Shown piece after piece: positions 50,000 through 61,900 of a stretch of 64,000 nucleotides of DNA. How positions within the stretch are numbered: position 1 is the first letter of the stretch; each line of letters starts with the position of its first letter. The stretch is from Mixophyes australis (taxonomy: Eukaryota; Chordata; Amphibia; Anura; Limnodynastidae), in contig JAVHZZ010000002.1 of NCBI GenBank assembly GCA_036250195.1, positions 70,732,205 through 70,796,204 of the forward strand, given 5' to 3'. Position numbers and translations under genes: made by a program. Below the pieces are notes generated by a model. The model was not told the DNA's origin. It saw only the letters and a program-made list of their open reading frames with translations, and ran no database searches.

Positions 50000-52900
50000 A
50001 CACACACACACATACACACACACATACACATACACATACATACACACACACTACAGCTTTCCCTGTATAAAGGCACTCCCCAAGACAGAGTGTTACCCAC
50101 AAAGCTTTAGGTTTGTTTACTTTACAAATTGTAGAATATTTCCAGCTCCCGAACAGTCTCCATTGAGGATCCCTCCTAAGCCGGACACTCGGCCTCTGTC
50201 TTAGTTTGACTTCCGAGAGGTATACTTTCCGCATGGGAAATGCAAAAACAAGGGTTCCCCTATGAAATATGTGGCGGTGTACTAGCTAAGTAAAAATAGA
50301 AAATGAGCAGAATTATGGTTAAGTTCCTATTTTTGCTCCTTAACTTTTCTAAATGGTCATGGCCAAAAGTTTTGAGAATGACACAAATATTGGTTCTCAC
50401 AAAGTCTCCTGCTTCAGTGTTTTTAGACCTTTTTTGTCAGATGTTGCTATGGTATACTGAAGTAAAATTACAAGCACTTCATATGTGTCAGACTTTTATT
50501 GACCATTACATTAAGATTATGCAAAGAGTCAATCCATATTTCCAGTGTTGATCCTTCTTTTTGAAGACCTCTGCAATTCGCCCTGGCATGCTGTCAATGA
50601 ACTTCTGGGCCACATACTGACTGGTGGCCGCCCATTCTTGTCTAATCAATTCTTGGAGTTTGTCAGAATTTGTGGCTTTTTGTTTGTCCACCGGTCTCTT
50701 GAGGATTGACCACAAGTTCTCAATAGGATTAAGGTCTTGGGAGTTTCCTGCCCATGGACCCAAAATTTCGATATTTTGATTTCCGAGCCACTTAGTTATC
50801 ACTTTTGCCTTATGGTAAGGTGCTCCATCATGCTGGAAAAGGCATTGTTCGTCACCAAATTGTTCTTGGATGGTTGGGAGAAGTTGCTCTTGGAGGATGT
50901 TTTGGTACCATTCTTTATTCGTGGCTGTGTTCTTAGGCAAAATTGTGAGCAAGCCCACTCCCTTGGCTGAGAAGCAACCCCACACATGAATGGTCTCAGG
51001 ATGCTTTACTGTTGACATGAAACAGGACTGATGGTAGCGCTCACCTTTCTTTCTCCGGACAAGCGTTTTTCCAGATGCCCCAATCAATCTGAAGGGGAAT
51101 TGATCAGAGAAAATATCTTTACCCCGGTCCTCAGCAGTCCAATCCCTGTACCTTTTGCAGAATATCAGTCTGTCCCTGATGTTTGTCCTGAAGAGAAGTG
51201 GCTTCTTTGCTGGCCTTCTTGACACCAGGCCATCCTCCAAAAGTCTTTGCCTCACTGTGCGTGCAAATAAACTCACACCTGCCTGCTGCCATTCCTGAGC
51301 AAGCTCTGCACTGGTGGTGACTTGATCCCGCAGCTGAATCAACTTTAGAAGACGGTCCTGGAACTTGCTGGATGTTCTTGGGCGCCCTGAAGCCTTCCTC
51401 ACAACTATTGAACCTCTCTCCTTGAAGTTCTAGATGATCCGATAAATGGTTGATTTAGGTGCAATCTTACTAGCAGCAATATCCTTGGCTGTGAAGCCCT
51501 TTTTGTGTAAAGCAAGAATGACTGCATGAGCTTCCTTGCTGGTAACCATGGTTAACAGAGGAAGAACAATGATTTCAAACACCACCCTCCTTTTGGCCAT
51601 GACTGTAGTAGTTGGTCTACATAAAGTCCATTATTAATATGCAACCTGCTGATGTGTGATCAACTTTTTGTTTCCATATCAGTCCATAATCACAGGCAAC
51701 ACGTCTGCTGTAATCTGATATAATAAACTATAGTCTGTGTTTTTTCTTGTGCTTCTGTGTCATTACCTTTTGTAATGACAGCGATTGTTTTGGGGATAAA
51801 GTTCATTGTCATGGCAAAGGGAGACTTTGAAATTAATTGCAGTTCATCTGATCACTCCATGACTTTCTGGAGTATATGCAAATTGCCATCATAACAACTG
51901 AGGCAGCAGACTTTGTGAAAAATAATGTATCATTCTCAAAACTTTTGGCCATGAGTGTATACAGATCTTCAGTGGCTCCTTTAAAATATTTTGCTTGTTC
52001 TAGATTTGATTGGCTGGCTTGTTAGAATTCTACATTTTGTCCAGGCAAGCTCTTCATTTTGGACCAACATAGGCAGCAGCTTAATTTTCAGCAGTGTTTA
52101 AAACGTTTTTTTGTTTTTTTTAATTTGTTTTTCAATGAAGTTTGAATTCTATTTTCCTGTGTGAAATAATATAGCAATATGGCAACACTTCATAGGGAAA
52201 TGCACCCAACAAATAAGTTTGACCTGATTGATCACACATATAGTTTCTTCTACCACTCCCTTTGAGTCCTTTTTTATTTATATGCATGACATTGCTTGGA
52301 TGAACACTTAAATGAGTGAGACTGAGGTTACAGTCAAGTACAATGTATTGTTTTGCATTCTAAATGATTTTTCCAAAAGACATCTCAGCAATGCACAATT
52401 AATTTAACACAGAAGAAATTGCAAACTGTTAAATAGCATCTGTGATGGTCTGGGCTTACTCTGCCACCATGTCCTTCCTTGTTTATCTGTGGTCAAAACC
52501 AGTTTCAACCTCTGCCACAAATAAGCACTTGACATACTGCACCAATCCTAGTGGATGTTTGAGCACCGTGGCCAATCTGGGCCTGTACTGAACCAACCAA
52601 TCGGGAGTAGATTTCACTGGGACGATGGACAAGACTTTTATGAGCAGCTCATTTTATTCTCTGGGTTTGAACATGGGCAGAGCTTACAACACTCTGCATA
52701 ATAATGTTTAGCACCAGGGTATAGCTGTGCCCAGAGATAAATTGATATAGCGCCACCAATTCCGCTGTGCTGTGAAGGTTTGTCATTCACATCAATCCCA
52801 TTCCCTTCGGAGCTTGCAGTTTAAATTCCCTAACAGAGACTAGGGTTAACCTACTAGTATGTTTTTGGAGTGTGGGAGGAAATCGGAGCACCTGTAGGAA

Positions 52901-55900
52901 ACTCACGCAAACACGGGAAGAACATGCCATGGTCGGGAATCGAACTCATGACACAATACAATATATGTGATGCAATATTCAGTAGTCTGTAATGCTTATC
53001 TCCCCCCGGGCCTGGCTAGTTTCAAAAGATTATTGACACTTGAATAGGTTCAGACTCATGTCATTTAGCAAAGCACACGTTGAGATTACATTACAAGCTT
53101 GCATGCAATATACATTGTCATACCTGAATATTAAGGGAAAATAACAATAGTACATAATCGTCACACCTCCTCCTAAACCTAGGGCACGGAGAACTGTGAC
53201 CTGTCATTGTCTCTCCTGCCCATTCACCACTTCTGCCCCTTGGTGCAAGAGGCCGTTTGCGTTTATATGTTCTGCGCCCTTCCGGTGCTGACTGGTGAAG
53301 TTATATTGCTGCAAAATTAAATTCCATCTTAAAAGCTTACAATTATCACCAGAAACTCTATTTAGCCAGCTTAGAGGATTATAGTCTGTAATGATGAAAT
53401 CCCATCCATACAAGTAGGGCTGTAGCTATTGCAGTGCCCATATGATGGCTAGGCACTCTCGTTCAATGGTAGCATACACCACCTCCTGGGGGAGTAGTTT
53501 TCTACTTAGCCAGGTGACAGCGCAGGGGGAAGGGCACCCTATAATTTTCTGAAAGACAGCTCCCAGTCCATAGTTGGATGTGTCCGTTCTGCACTATAAA
53601 TCTGTTTGAAATCTGGGGTCGGTAGCACAGGGGACTGGGCCAGAGCAGATTTCAGAGGTGTAAATGCATTTTCACATTCCTCTGTCCAATTAACCACCTG
53701 TGGTAATTTCTTTTTTGTTAGTCAGTCAGAGGTTTAGCTGGGGTGCTATAATGTGGCACGAACTTTCGATAATACCGCTTTTTCGTTGTTTGGGTCGGCC
53801 ACGCAGTAATAGCCTCTACCTTGCCTGGTGCTGGGCGGAGGGTACCTTTCCCTACACTGTGCCCCAAGTACTGCATCTCGCGCATGCCAAGCTGACACTT
53901 CTCTGGCTTGATAGTCAGACCTGCCTCAGTGATTCGGCATAACACCCTATTGAGATGGATTAAGTGCTCCTTCCAGGTCTTGCTGAACACTGCAATGTCA
54001 TCCAGGTAGGCAACTGCATGTCCCTCCTGACCCTCTAGCAGGTCATTGACAGGCGCTGGAAGTACGCATGGGCTTTTTTCATTCCAAAGGGCATGACCAA
54101 AAACTCAAACAGCCCAAATTGGTGATAAATGCGGACCGCTCACGTGCCTCTGCTGACATTGGGATCTGCCAGTTCCTTCTACTGAGATCCATGATGATGA
54201 TGTAGTGTGCCTGGGCTAGCTGATCTAGTAGTTCATCTATCCAAGGCATAGGATAAGCATCAAACACTGTGGCATCATTCAAGCTCCTGTAGTCTACACA
54301 GAACCAGGTGCCGTACATTTCTTTGGGACCAGTGCCATTGGGGCACTGGTTGTCACAAGAACTGAGACTTTTGAATTATCCCTTGCTGCAACATCTCGTT
54401 TATTTTCATTTTCATTGCTTCTAGCACTTCTAGGGAAGTCCGATATGTTGGCTGTCTGAGGGGGGTCTGGTTGCCTGTGTTTACATGATGTGTGACCAAG
54501 TGTGTTTTTCCAAGTTTCCCTGTGTAAAGTGGGACTGATAGGCCCGTGGCATGTCAGCTAGCTGCTCTAACTGAGACAGACAGCTCTTCACGGCTAGGGA
54601 CCCTGCCTCTTTAGCAGCAGCTACTAAATCTACCATAGGGTCAGACTTTTGATCGCTCTCAGACAAGCTACACACAGCAAATACACAAGCTTTCTTGTCA
54701 TGACGAGCTTTGAGCATGTTGATGTGATATACCGTCTGCCTCTTTTGGCCCTCATCTTTTGCCACCACATAATTGACATCATTAATGCGCTGTACTACGG
54801 TGTAGTGATCCTCCCAGGCAGCCTGCAACTTGTTCTGCCGCATAGTGATTAGAACCTTTTGCCCCACCTCAAATATGCGTTCTATCGCATTGGGTCATGC
54901 CACAGCTTCTGTTTCGCCTGCACAGCTTTCAAGCTGCTCTGTCCCATCCCATAAAGGACTGCAATTTTTCTCTGAACTGCACTATAGTGTACCACTGACG
55001 TTTCTGGAGTGATCAATTTCCCTTCCCACTCTTCCCTAATCAAATCTAACGGGCCGTGCACACGGCGCCTGTACAGGAGTTCAAAGGGTGGGAGGCCAGT
55101 GGATTCCTGTGATACCTCATGGTATGCAAAGAGGAGGTGCGGCAGAAAACCTCTCCCAGTCTCTTCCCTGCGACTCCACAAAAGTCCCAAACATTTGTTT
55201 TAGGGGGCTATTAAGGCGTTCGCACAGCCTGTTGGCCTGTGGGTGCTACAAGGAATTAATTAAATGATTTGCCTGCATCTTTTTACAAAGACTCTGCATG
55301 AGGTTAGACATGAACTGGGTATCTTGATAAGTTAACATTTCTTTTGGGAACCACACCCTGGAGAAGATGGCTATAATGGCATCTGCTACTTTGAGCGAAT
55401 GGAGGAAAGAGCTACTGCTTTTGGGTACCTTGTAGCATAATCCACTACAGTCAGAATGTACCATTTCCCTGAGCTACCGGGAATGGCTAGGGGACCTCAA
55501 TATCCACCGTTCTAAGGGTTCTGATATTTCGGGCAGGGGAATGAGGGGGGCCCTCTCCACATCACCAGACTTCCCAACCACATGGCATGAGCGACAGTAC
55601 TTGGCTATGTCAGTCAGCATGCCAGGCAAGTAAAAATTATGCACCAAACGGGCTTTAGTTCTGGCAACACCCAAATGTCTTGCTAGGGGTATCTCATGGG
55701 CTACTTTCAGCAACCCTTCCCTATAGGTTTGAGGTACAACTAGCTGTCTGTCAGCAATTACATCTGGATGCATATTCGTGACATTTTTCTCTGTATAAAA
55801 GCCCATTTTCCCAAATAATTCTATCATCTTCAAGACATGACTGACACCCTCCCCCTCACTGTCGATAAACTGGGATCAGTGTTTTGTTCTGCTTTGAAAG

Positions 55901-58900
55901 TACCACTTCTGAGCTTATCAGTGTTGCACACAACATGAGGTCACTCATTCAAATCATTGCCTAAATCTGCAGTTTCTACAGTATGGGAGGGGTATTGGTT
56001 TCTAGTGGACTTCCCTCCACACTTGCAGGGGTTAATGTACAGCTCCTCTATGCTGCTCTCCGGGTCACTACTGCTAATACATTTGATACGTTTTCACACT
56101 TTGACACACCTTCAGAATTGGGCACATGTAAATTGATCTGACTACCTAAAACACTAGCAGACATGGTATCACATTTAGGCACAATCGCACACATTTTGCC
56201 CTGATAAAATTCAAAACCCAGGGTTTTTAAAGTGTTAGTCTCTCCAACAAGAGCATTATCAAACACATTGGCACATTATACCTCTCTGCATCACAGGTAC
56301 CTGCAAATCTGCATGAGTATTCTCAGCAGCACATGGTATTTCATTACATATTTTTGCACTCATGTTATGCTGGTCACTCATGTTATGCTGGTCACTCATG
56401 TTATGCTGGTCAGCAGAATCCATCTGAAAGGGGTAGGGTTAGTTTGCACCAGTGAGTCAGAAATGACTTTTCATTTATGTAAGCAGCATCCAACCGTACT
56501 GTGGCAGGCAGGTTGGGTATTAGACAAACATCTTGTATTCCTCAGCCAGATCCCCAATATAGGTACACTCTGGCTAGGAGTACTGCAGAATGTAGGCCCC
56601 CCCCATTCCTCACACAGCAATAGTCTTTTGGGAATGATGTTCTGTGGGCTCACTAGAGCAGGATGTACAAGAGTCAGGTCTGCACCAGAGTCTAACAACC
56701 TAAGTGCAATTTGGTGTTCTACCTTAACCACTTTCAGATGGTCTCTGGGGTGTTCCTGGGAACCTCCTGCACACAGGACGGCCGTCACTGGCTTTCCTGC
56801 TGCCCCCCCCCCCCCCCCCCCCACAGGAGGAGGAGTTTTCTTCTTTTGGGGGCAATTCACATGTGATGAAATGGGGCACATCAGTGTCAAACGGCCAGTT
56901 GTCAAAACAGGTTTTCCCTCCACCCCCAAAAGGTGCAGCAACAGCTGGTTTGTTTAACGGGGGAACTCGGGTAATCCTCCAGGTTACGCCTCTTTCCACA
57001 TGGTTTTCCATGGCGCTCCCCAACTGTTCTTCGTTACAGGAGCCCTGGTAACTGTGTACTTGTCGGCCAGGCGCACAGCCACTTGCGATGTCATAGGTTC
57101 ACGATCCACAACCCATTCACTCACCTCAGCTGGGCACAGTGTGAGGAACTGCTCCTGGAGAATAAGATCCTTTAGGTTATCATAGTCCAGTACCTGTAAT
57201 CCCTCAATCCATTGATGCATGGTCAGTCTAGTGTAGGTATCGGAGGGACTGCGTCTTGAGTCTCTGAACTTTCGTCGATAAAGCTCAGAAATTATGTTGA
57301 AATGACGTAACAAGGCTTTCTTAATTGCGGCATAAGCGCCATCCAGTTCCTGGGTAAGGTCTGCAAACGCTTTCAAAGCTTTCCCTCTCAGTCCAGGGGT
57401 TAAATAGCTTGCCCACACACTGGGATCCAGCTCAAACTGTCGGCAAGTCCTTTGAAAAAGATGGCGAACTTGATACGTTTCTGAGGGGGATTTTAAACAC
57501 AGAAAATTGGTCGTACTTGGGATTTTCTTAACCGGGCCTCGGTCCGCCTGATTGTTGAGCCTGGCGAGCTCCAGCTGGTGTTCGCGTTCAGCTTGTCTCT
57601 GCACCTTCCATGTCTGCGCAGCGTTCTGCAACCTCTTGGAGTTGCAACATCACTGCGGCTGATTTAAGCAAGATCGGCATCCTTCAGCTGTTTGAGAGCA
57701 GTGTGAAGGTAACTGTCCACGGTAAACTCCCCACTTGATTCAACAGAGGTATTTGTGGTAATATCCACTGCCGACTGCTCTCCTGAAGCAGAGAGGTTTT
57801 CTCCACTGCGACCACCGACACTTGGCTTCTGATCAGCCTCCATAAGCGCTTGAATCAGTTGCTCTCAGATCCTGCCGGGGATGATGACAATTCCTCTGTC
57901 GACACACAAAGCCAAAAGCTCATCCTTTTTCAGCTGCCTATAGTCATGGGCCTTGCTGGACCTCACACTTCCATCAAATAAATAATAGAAAAGAAAACCT
58001 GAAGGGGGGGTTAGAAACTATATGGGCAGTATGTCCTTTTAAAATTTTGTAAACCTTGAGTGTAATCTCCGGTCATTTTAGGATGCTGGTTCTCTAGAAT
58101 CGCCTACCACTAATTCACTTAAGTTCTTATGATAAAAAGAAAAATATCAATCCCACCAAGCTGGCAACCAGTTTGTCATGAATGCTCAGCCTGTCTCAGA
58201 TACAGCAATCTGAACAGCTGGCCGTGACTGGCATCACCTTAGTCACTTAGCAATGAATACACCTTTTCTGCCACCAGAAGGGATTTATTATGGTGTTCTT
58301 GCGTTCACCAAAACCACTTATTAGTGTTGTTATATAAGGCGCCACAAAAGTTCGGTGCTGCGGACCCCAACATACCAAAAACAGTGAGCCATGACACAAC
58401 ATGATACAGAAAGAACAAAAATATATACACACACACAGGTAACATGGTAATGCAAATCAAATTACTGGGACAATTAGTGAAAGTGATGGTAGAAATCAGC
58501 GAGAAGTAGGCTAAAGCTTAAGAAAATAGGGCTAGGGAAACAGGCCAAGAGGTACAGAGGGTGTTGGAATAGTAAAAAGGAGCACACAAGGAAAGAGGGC
58601 CCTGCTCCTGAGAGCTTACATCCTAAAGGAAAGGGGAGACACAAATAGGGTGGTACTAACTGGGGGAGAGATTTAGGAGGAGGACTAATAGACTTGAATA
58701 AAGAAATGAGTCTAAAGGGCACGCTTGAAGCCTTTGAGAGTAGATGCTAACCTGCTGGAACGTGGAAGATCATTCCACAGCTGGGGAGCAGCCCGGGCAA
58801 AGTCCTGGGGATGGGAGTGAGAAAAGGTGAGGCAGCGGGCAGAGCGGAGGGGGCAGCTATGAGTGTAGGTAGAGATGAGATTGGAGATGTAGGGAGGGGA

Positions 58901-61900
58901 GGATGGATTAAGAGCTTTAAAGGTGAGGGGGAGAAGTTTTAAATTTAATTCTGTAGGCCATGGGGAGCCAATGTAGTGACTTTTGGAGGGAGACAGCAGA
59001 GATAGAGCGGCGGGAGAGAAAAATGAGGTGGGCAGCAGCATTGAGGATAGACTTGAGAGGATCAAGGTGAGAATCGGGTAGGCCACAGAGAAGGAGGTTA
59101 CAGTAGTCAAGGCGAGAGATTACAAGCGAAGGGTTTTTGTAGCTTCCGTGGTGAGAAAGGGGCGAATTTTGGATATATTCCGAAGGTGAAAGTAGCTGGA
59201 TTTTGAGAGGGACATAATGTGAAGCTTGAAAGAAAGCGAGGAATCAAGGATGACCCCAAGGCATCGGACTTGAGGTGACAGAAACAAGGGTAGTGTTATT
59301 AACAGAAATAGAAAGGGGGAGGTTGGAGAGTCCTGCACCGGGGGAAGACGATAAGTTCAGTCTTGGAAATATTGACTTTAAGGAAGCGTTGGGACATCTA
59401 AGATGAGATGGCTGAGAGACACAAGACAAGGGAAGGGGAGAAGTCAGCGGATGAAAGATAGATTTGGGTATCATCAGCATAGAAGTGGTGCTGGGGGTCA
59501 AAGGAGCGGATGAGGACACCTAGGGAGGAGGTGTAGAGGGAGAAAAGCAGGGGGCCAAGACCTGAACCTTGAGAAATGCCAACAGGGAAGGGGGGGGGTT
59601 GTATGTGGAGTCATGTGTAGAGACCAAGAATGAGCGGTTGGTGAGGTAAGAGGAAAACTAGGAGAGGACGATGTTAAAGGCCTATAGAATTGAGAGTTTG
59701 CAAAAGGAGTGCTGTGGTTAACTGTAGCAAAGGTAGCAGAGAGGTCAAGAAGGGTAAGTAGTGTATTTTGGATTTAGCGAGGAGGTGGTCATTAGTGACC
59801 TTGGTGAGGGCAGTTTCAGTGGCGTGGAGGGGGCGAAAACCGGATAAGAGCTGGTCAAGGAGTGAGTGAGAAGAGAGAAAGGAGGTGAGACTGTTGTAGA
59901 CAGCCCGTTCAAGGAGTTTGGAGGCAAAAGGAAGAAGCGAAATAGGGCGGAAATTGGAGAGAGAGGTGGGATCAAGGGACGGTTTCTTGAGTATGGGGGA
60001 GATGAGAGCATGTTTAAATGAGGAGAGGAAGATTCCAGAGGAGAGGTATATGTTGAGAAGGTGGGAACAGGCTTCGAGAGAGGGAGCGGAGGAGGTGGGA
60101 GGGGATTGGGTCCTGTGGGCAAGTGGAGGAGGGAGAGGAAGAGAGAAGGATATGGACTTCATCTGCAGATACCGGAGTGAAGGAAGAGAAGGAGGGTGAG
60201 CTAGCAAGAGGGGAGGCAAATCACATACACATGTAGCATGAGCCTCCCTCGGCTTCGTAAGTACACAAAAAATCACGGAGAACACACTAGATTAAATTTA
60301 TTTAATCTGAAAAATGTTTCCAAGGCCTAGTTACAAAAAAAGTTAATAAGACATACAATAGGTGCACAAATAAGTTTCAGAAATGAAACCAGAGTCACTA
60401 CTTACTAGTTAAGACTGGCGTGTGTAAGGGTACACAATTGAGAAAGATGGGAAATGTCAGTCTTGATAGACCCCGTCATGAAAATGCACAATGTAATGTC
60501 TAAAGCAGAACATTTTAAACCCTTTTTACAGGTTCTTCACCCCCCACCTTAGGAATTACATTTTCAATTAAGTCAGATTGATACCCAAAATGACACCGAG
60601 CATTCCGAAGTGACTTATGGATGTCCTGAGATCTGGAATGTTCACAGGGCCTGCGTTCTCACCTTTGCTCATTTGAGTGGCTAGATGGTTTACAGCTTTG
60701 TGGCTTCAAACTCCTCTGGGATGCTTATCTCCCTGGGCTAGTTTCAAAAGATTATTGACACTTGAATAGGTTCAGACTCATGTCATTTAGCAAAGCACAC
60801 GTTGAGGTTATATTACAAGGTTACATACAATATACATTGTCATATCTGAATATTAAGAGAAAATAACAATAGTACATAATCGGAACACAGTCTAATGTTT
60901 TGCTTATAGATGTCAGCAGGGACTTTATTTTTTATTGAGGTGCAACTGAACAGTAACAAAAATGTAAAGTGGGCAATGCAAAAAAAAAAGTTACTTATTT
61001 TTAAGTCTGTTAAATCTCTCCCAGGGTACAGGAGGGGGAAAGCTGGATGGAAGCCGGGGTCGAGGTGTGGCCTGTACCTGGGATTCCCTGCGTAATTCTG
61101 CTGGAGAGAAGATTCTACATCTGAGGAGTCACCCACTTACTGTCCTGAGCTGCTGTTTCTGTAGCCTCCTACAAGACCTGGCTGAGGAGCAGAGTTTTCA
61201 GATCAGCTATCTCGATATTGGTATGTTGAAGAGTGAAGGTTTCTGGGGGTTCATGCTTCTGCTTTTTAGAAAAGGCATTTTGGACTTGGAACAACATAAA
61301 TCCTTATTTAATCTTTAGAAGGGGGCTATTATTTATAAGAAAATCATATTATGAGGCTTATCTTTCTGGTAAAATGAAAGGTGCTCCTAATGCTGAGATG
61401 ATAACTTAAAAGAAAAGCTATGACCTATGTGGTTGTTAGTGGCTTACATAGAGCCTAGTGGTGTAAGCGGTATAATACAAGAAGTATATTCAGATGTAGG
61501 GATACAGTGTGAGAACCCCCCCCCTTCTGCACTATACTCCTTGTTGCCTACGTTTGTCACAGCTCCATGAGGCTGGAAAACTAATGGAAGGCAGCGCTTC
61601 AAAGCGGGTTGTGATCTGACTCCTACACAATCCCTGCATCTGCATTCAACCTGTGGCGTTCTCTACAGTACAATATGTAGGCCACCAATAAAGTGAAATG
61701 TGATTTTCTTCAAGGGCAACAATTTGATGGGGTGTTGTACATTATTATATTCTAGTGTCACTATTGAGGTTTATGAACATACTGTAGACCATTCATGCTC
61801 AACTTTTTCAACCACCGTTCCCAAACCTCAGCAGAATGTATGGCATATGACACTCGGAGTGGGGGGGATCTTGGAAATGGATTCTGGGACCTACTCTATT

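Larger units (their letters stand above)
52988..60887 (-). mobile_element. Gmr1-like Ty3/gypsy LTR retrotransposon, degenerate, with nested LINE
   Basis: Two direct LTR copies (52988-53165 and 60717-60887) bound the element. On the - strand the order is Gag (57.6-57.0 kb), protease (56.7 kb), integrase (55.8-54.9 kb), then reverse transcriptase (54.3-53.7 kb) and RNase H (53.4-53.2 kb). INT before RT is the reverse of ordinary Ty3/gypsy and is the known hallmark of the Gmr1 group. A polypurine stretch (AGGAGGAGG on the - strand) abuts the 3' LTR. Flanks GACTG and GACTA look like a 5-bp target duplication with one change. Frameshifts and stops show it is dead. It lies antisense in TARBP2 intron 7. 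Confidence 0.88.

Noticed and set aside
50737..51222. Open frames on the + strand opposite the Tc1 transposase
   Set aside because: They are antisense shadows of the transposase.
56232..56957. 241-codon + strand open frame
   Set aside because: Antisense to the gypsy protease region, with poly-C-derived proline/glycine.
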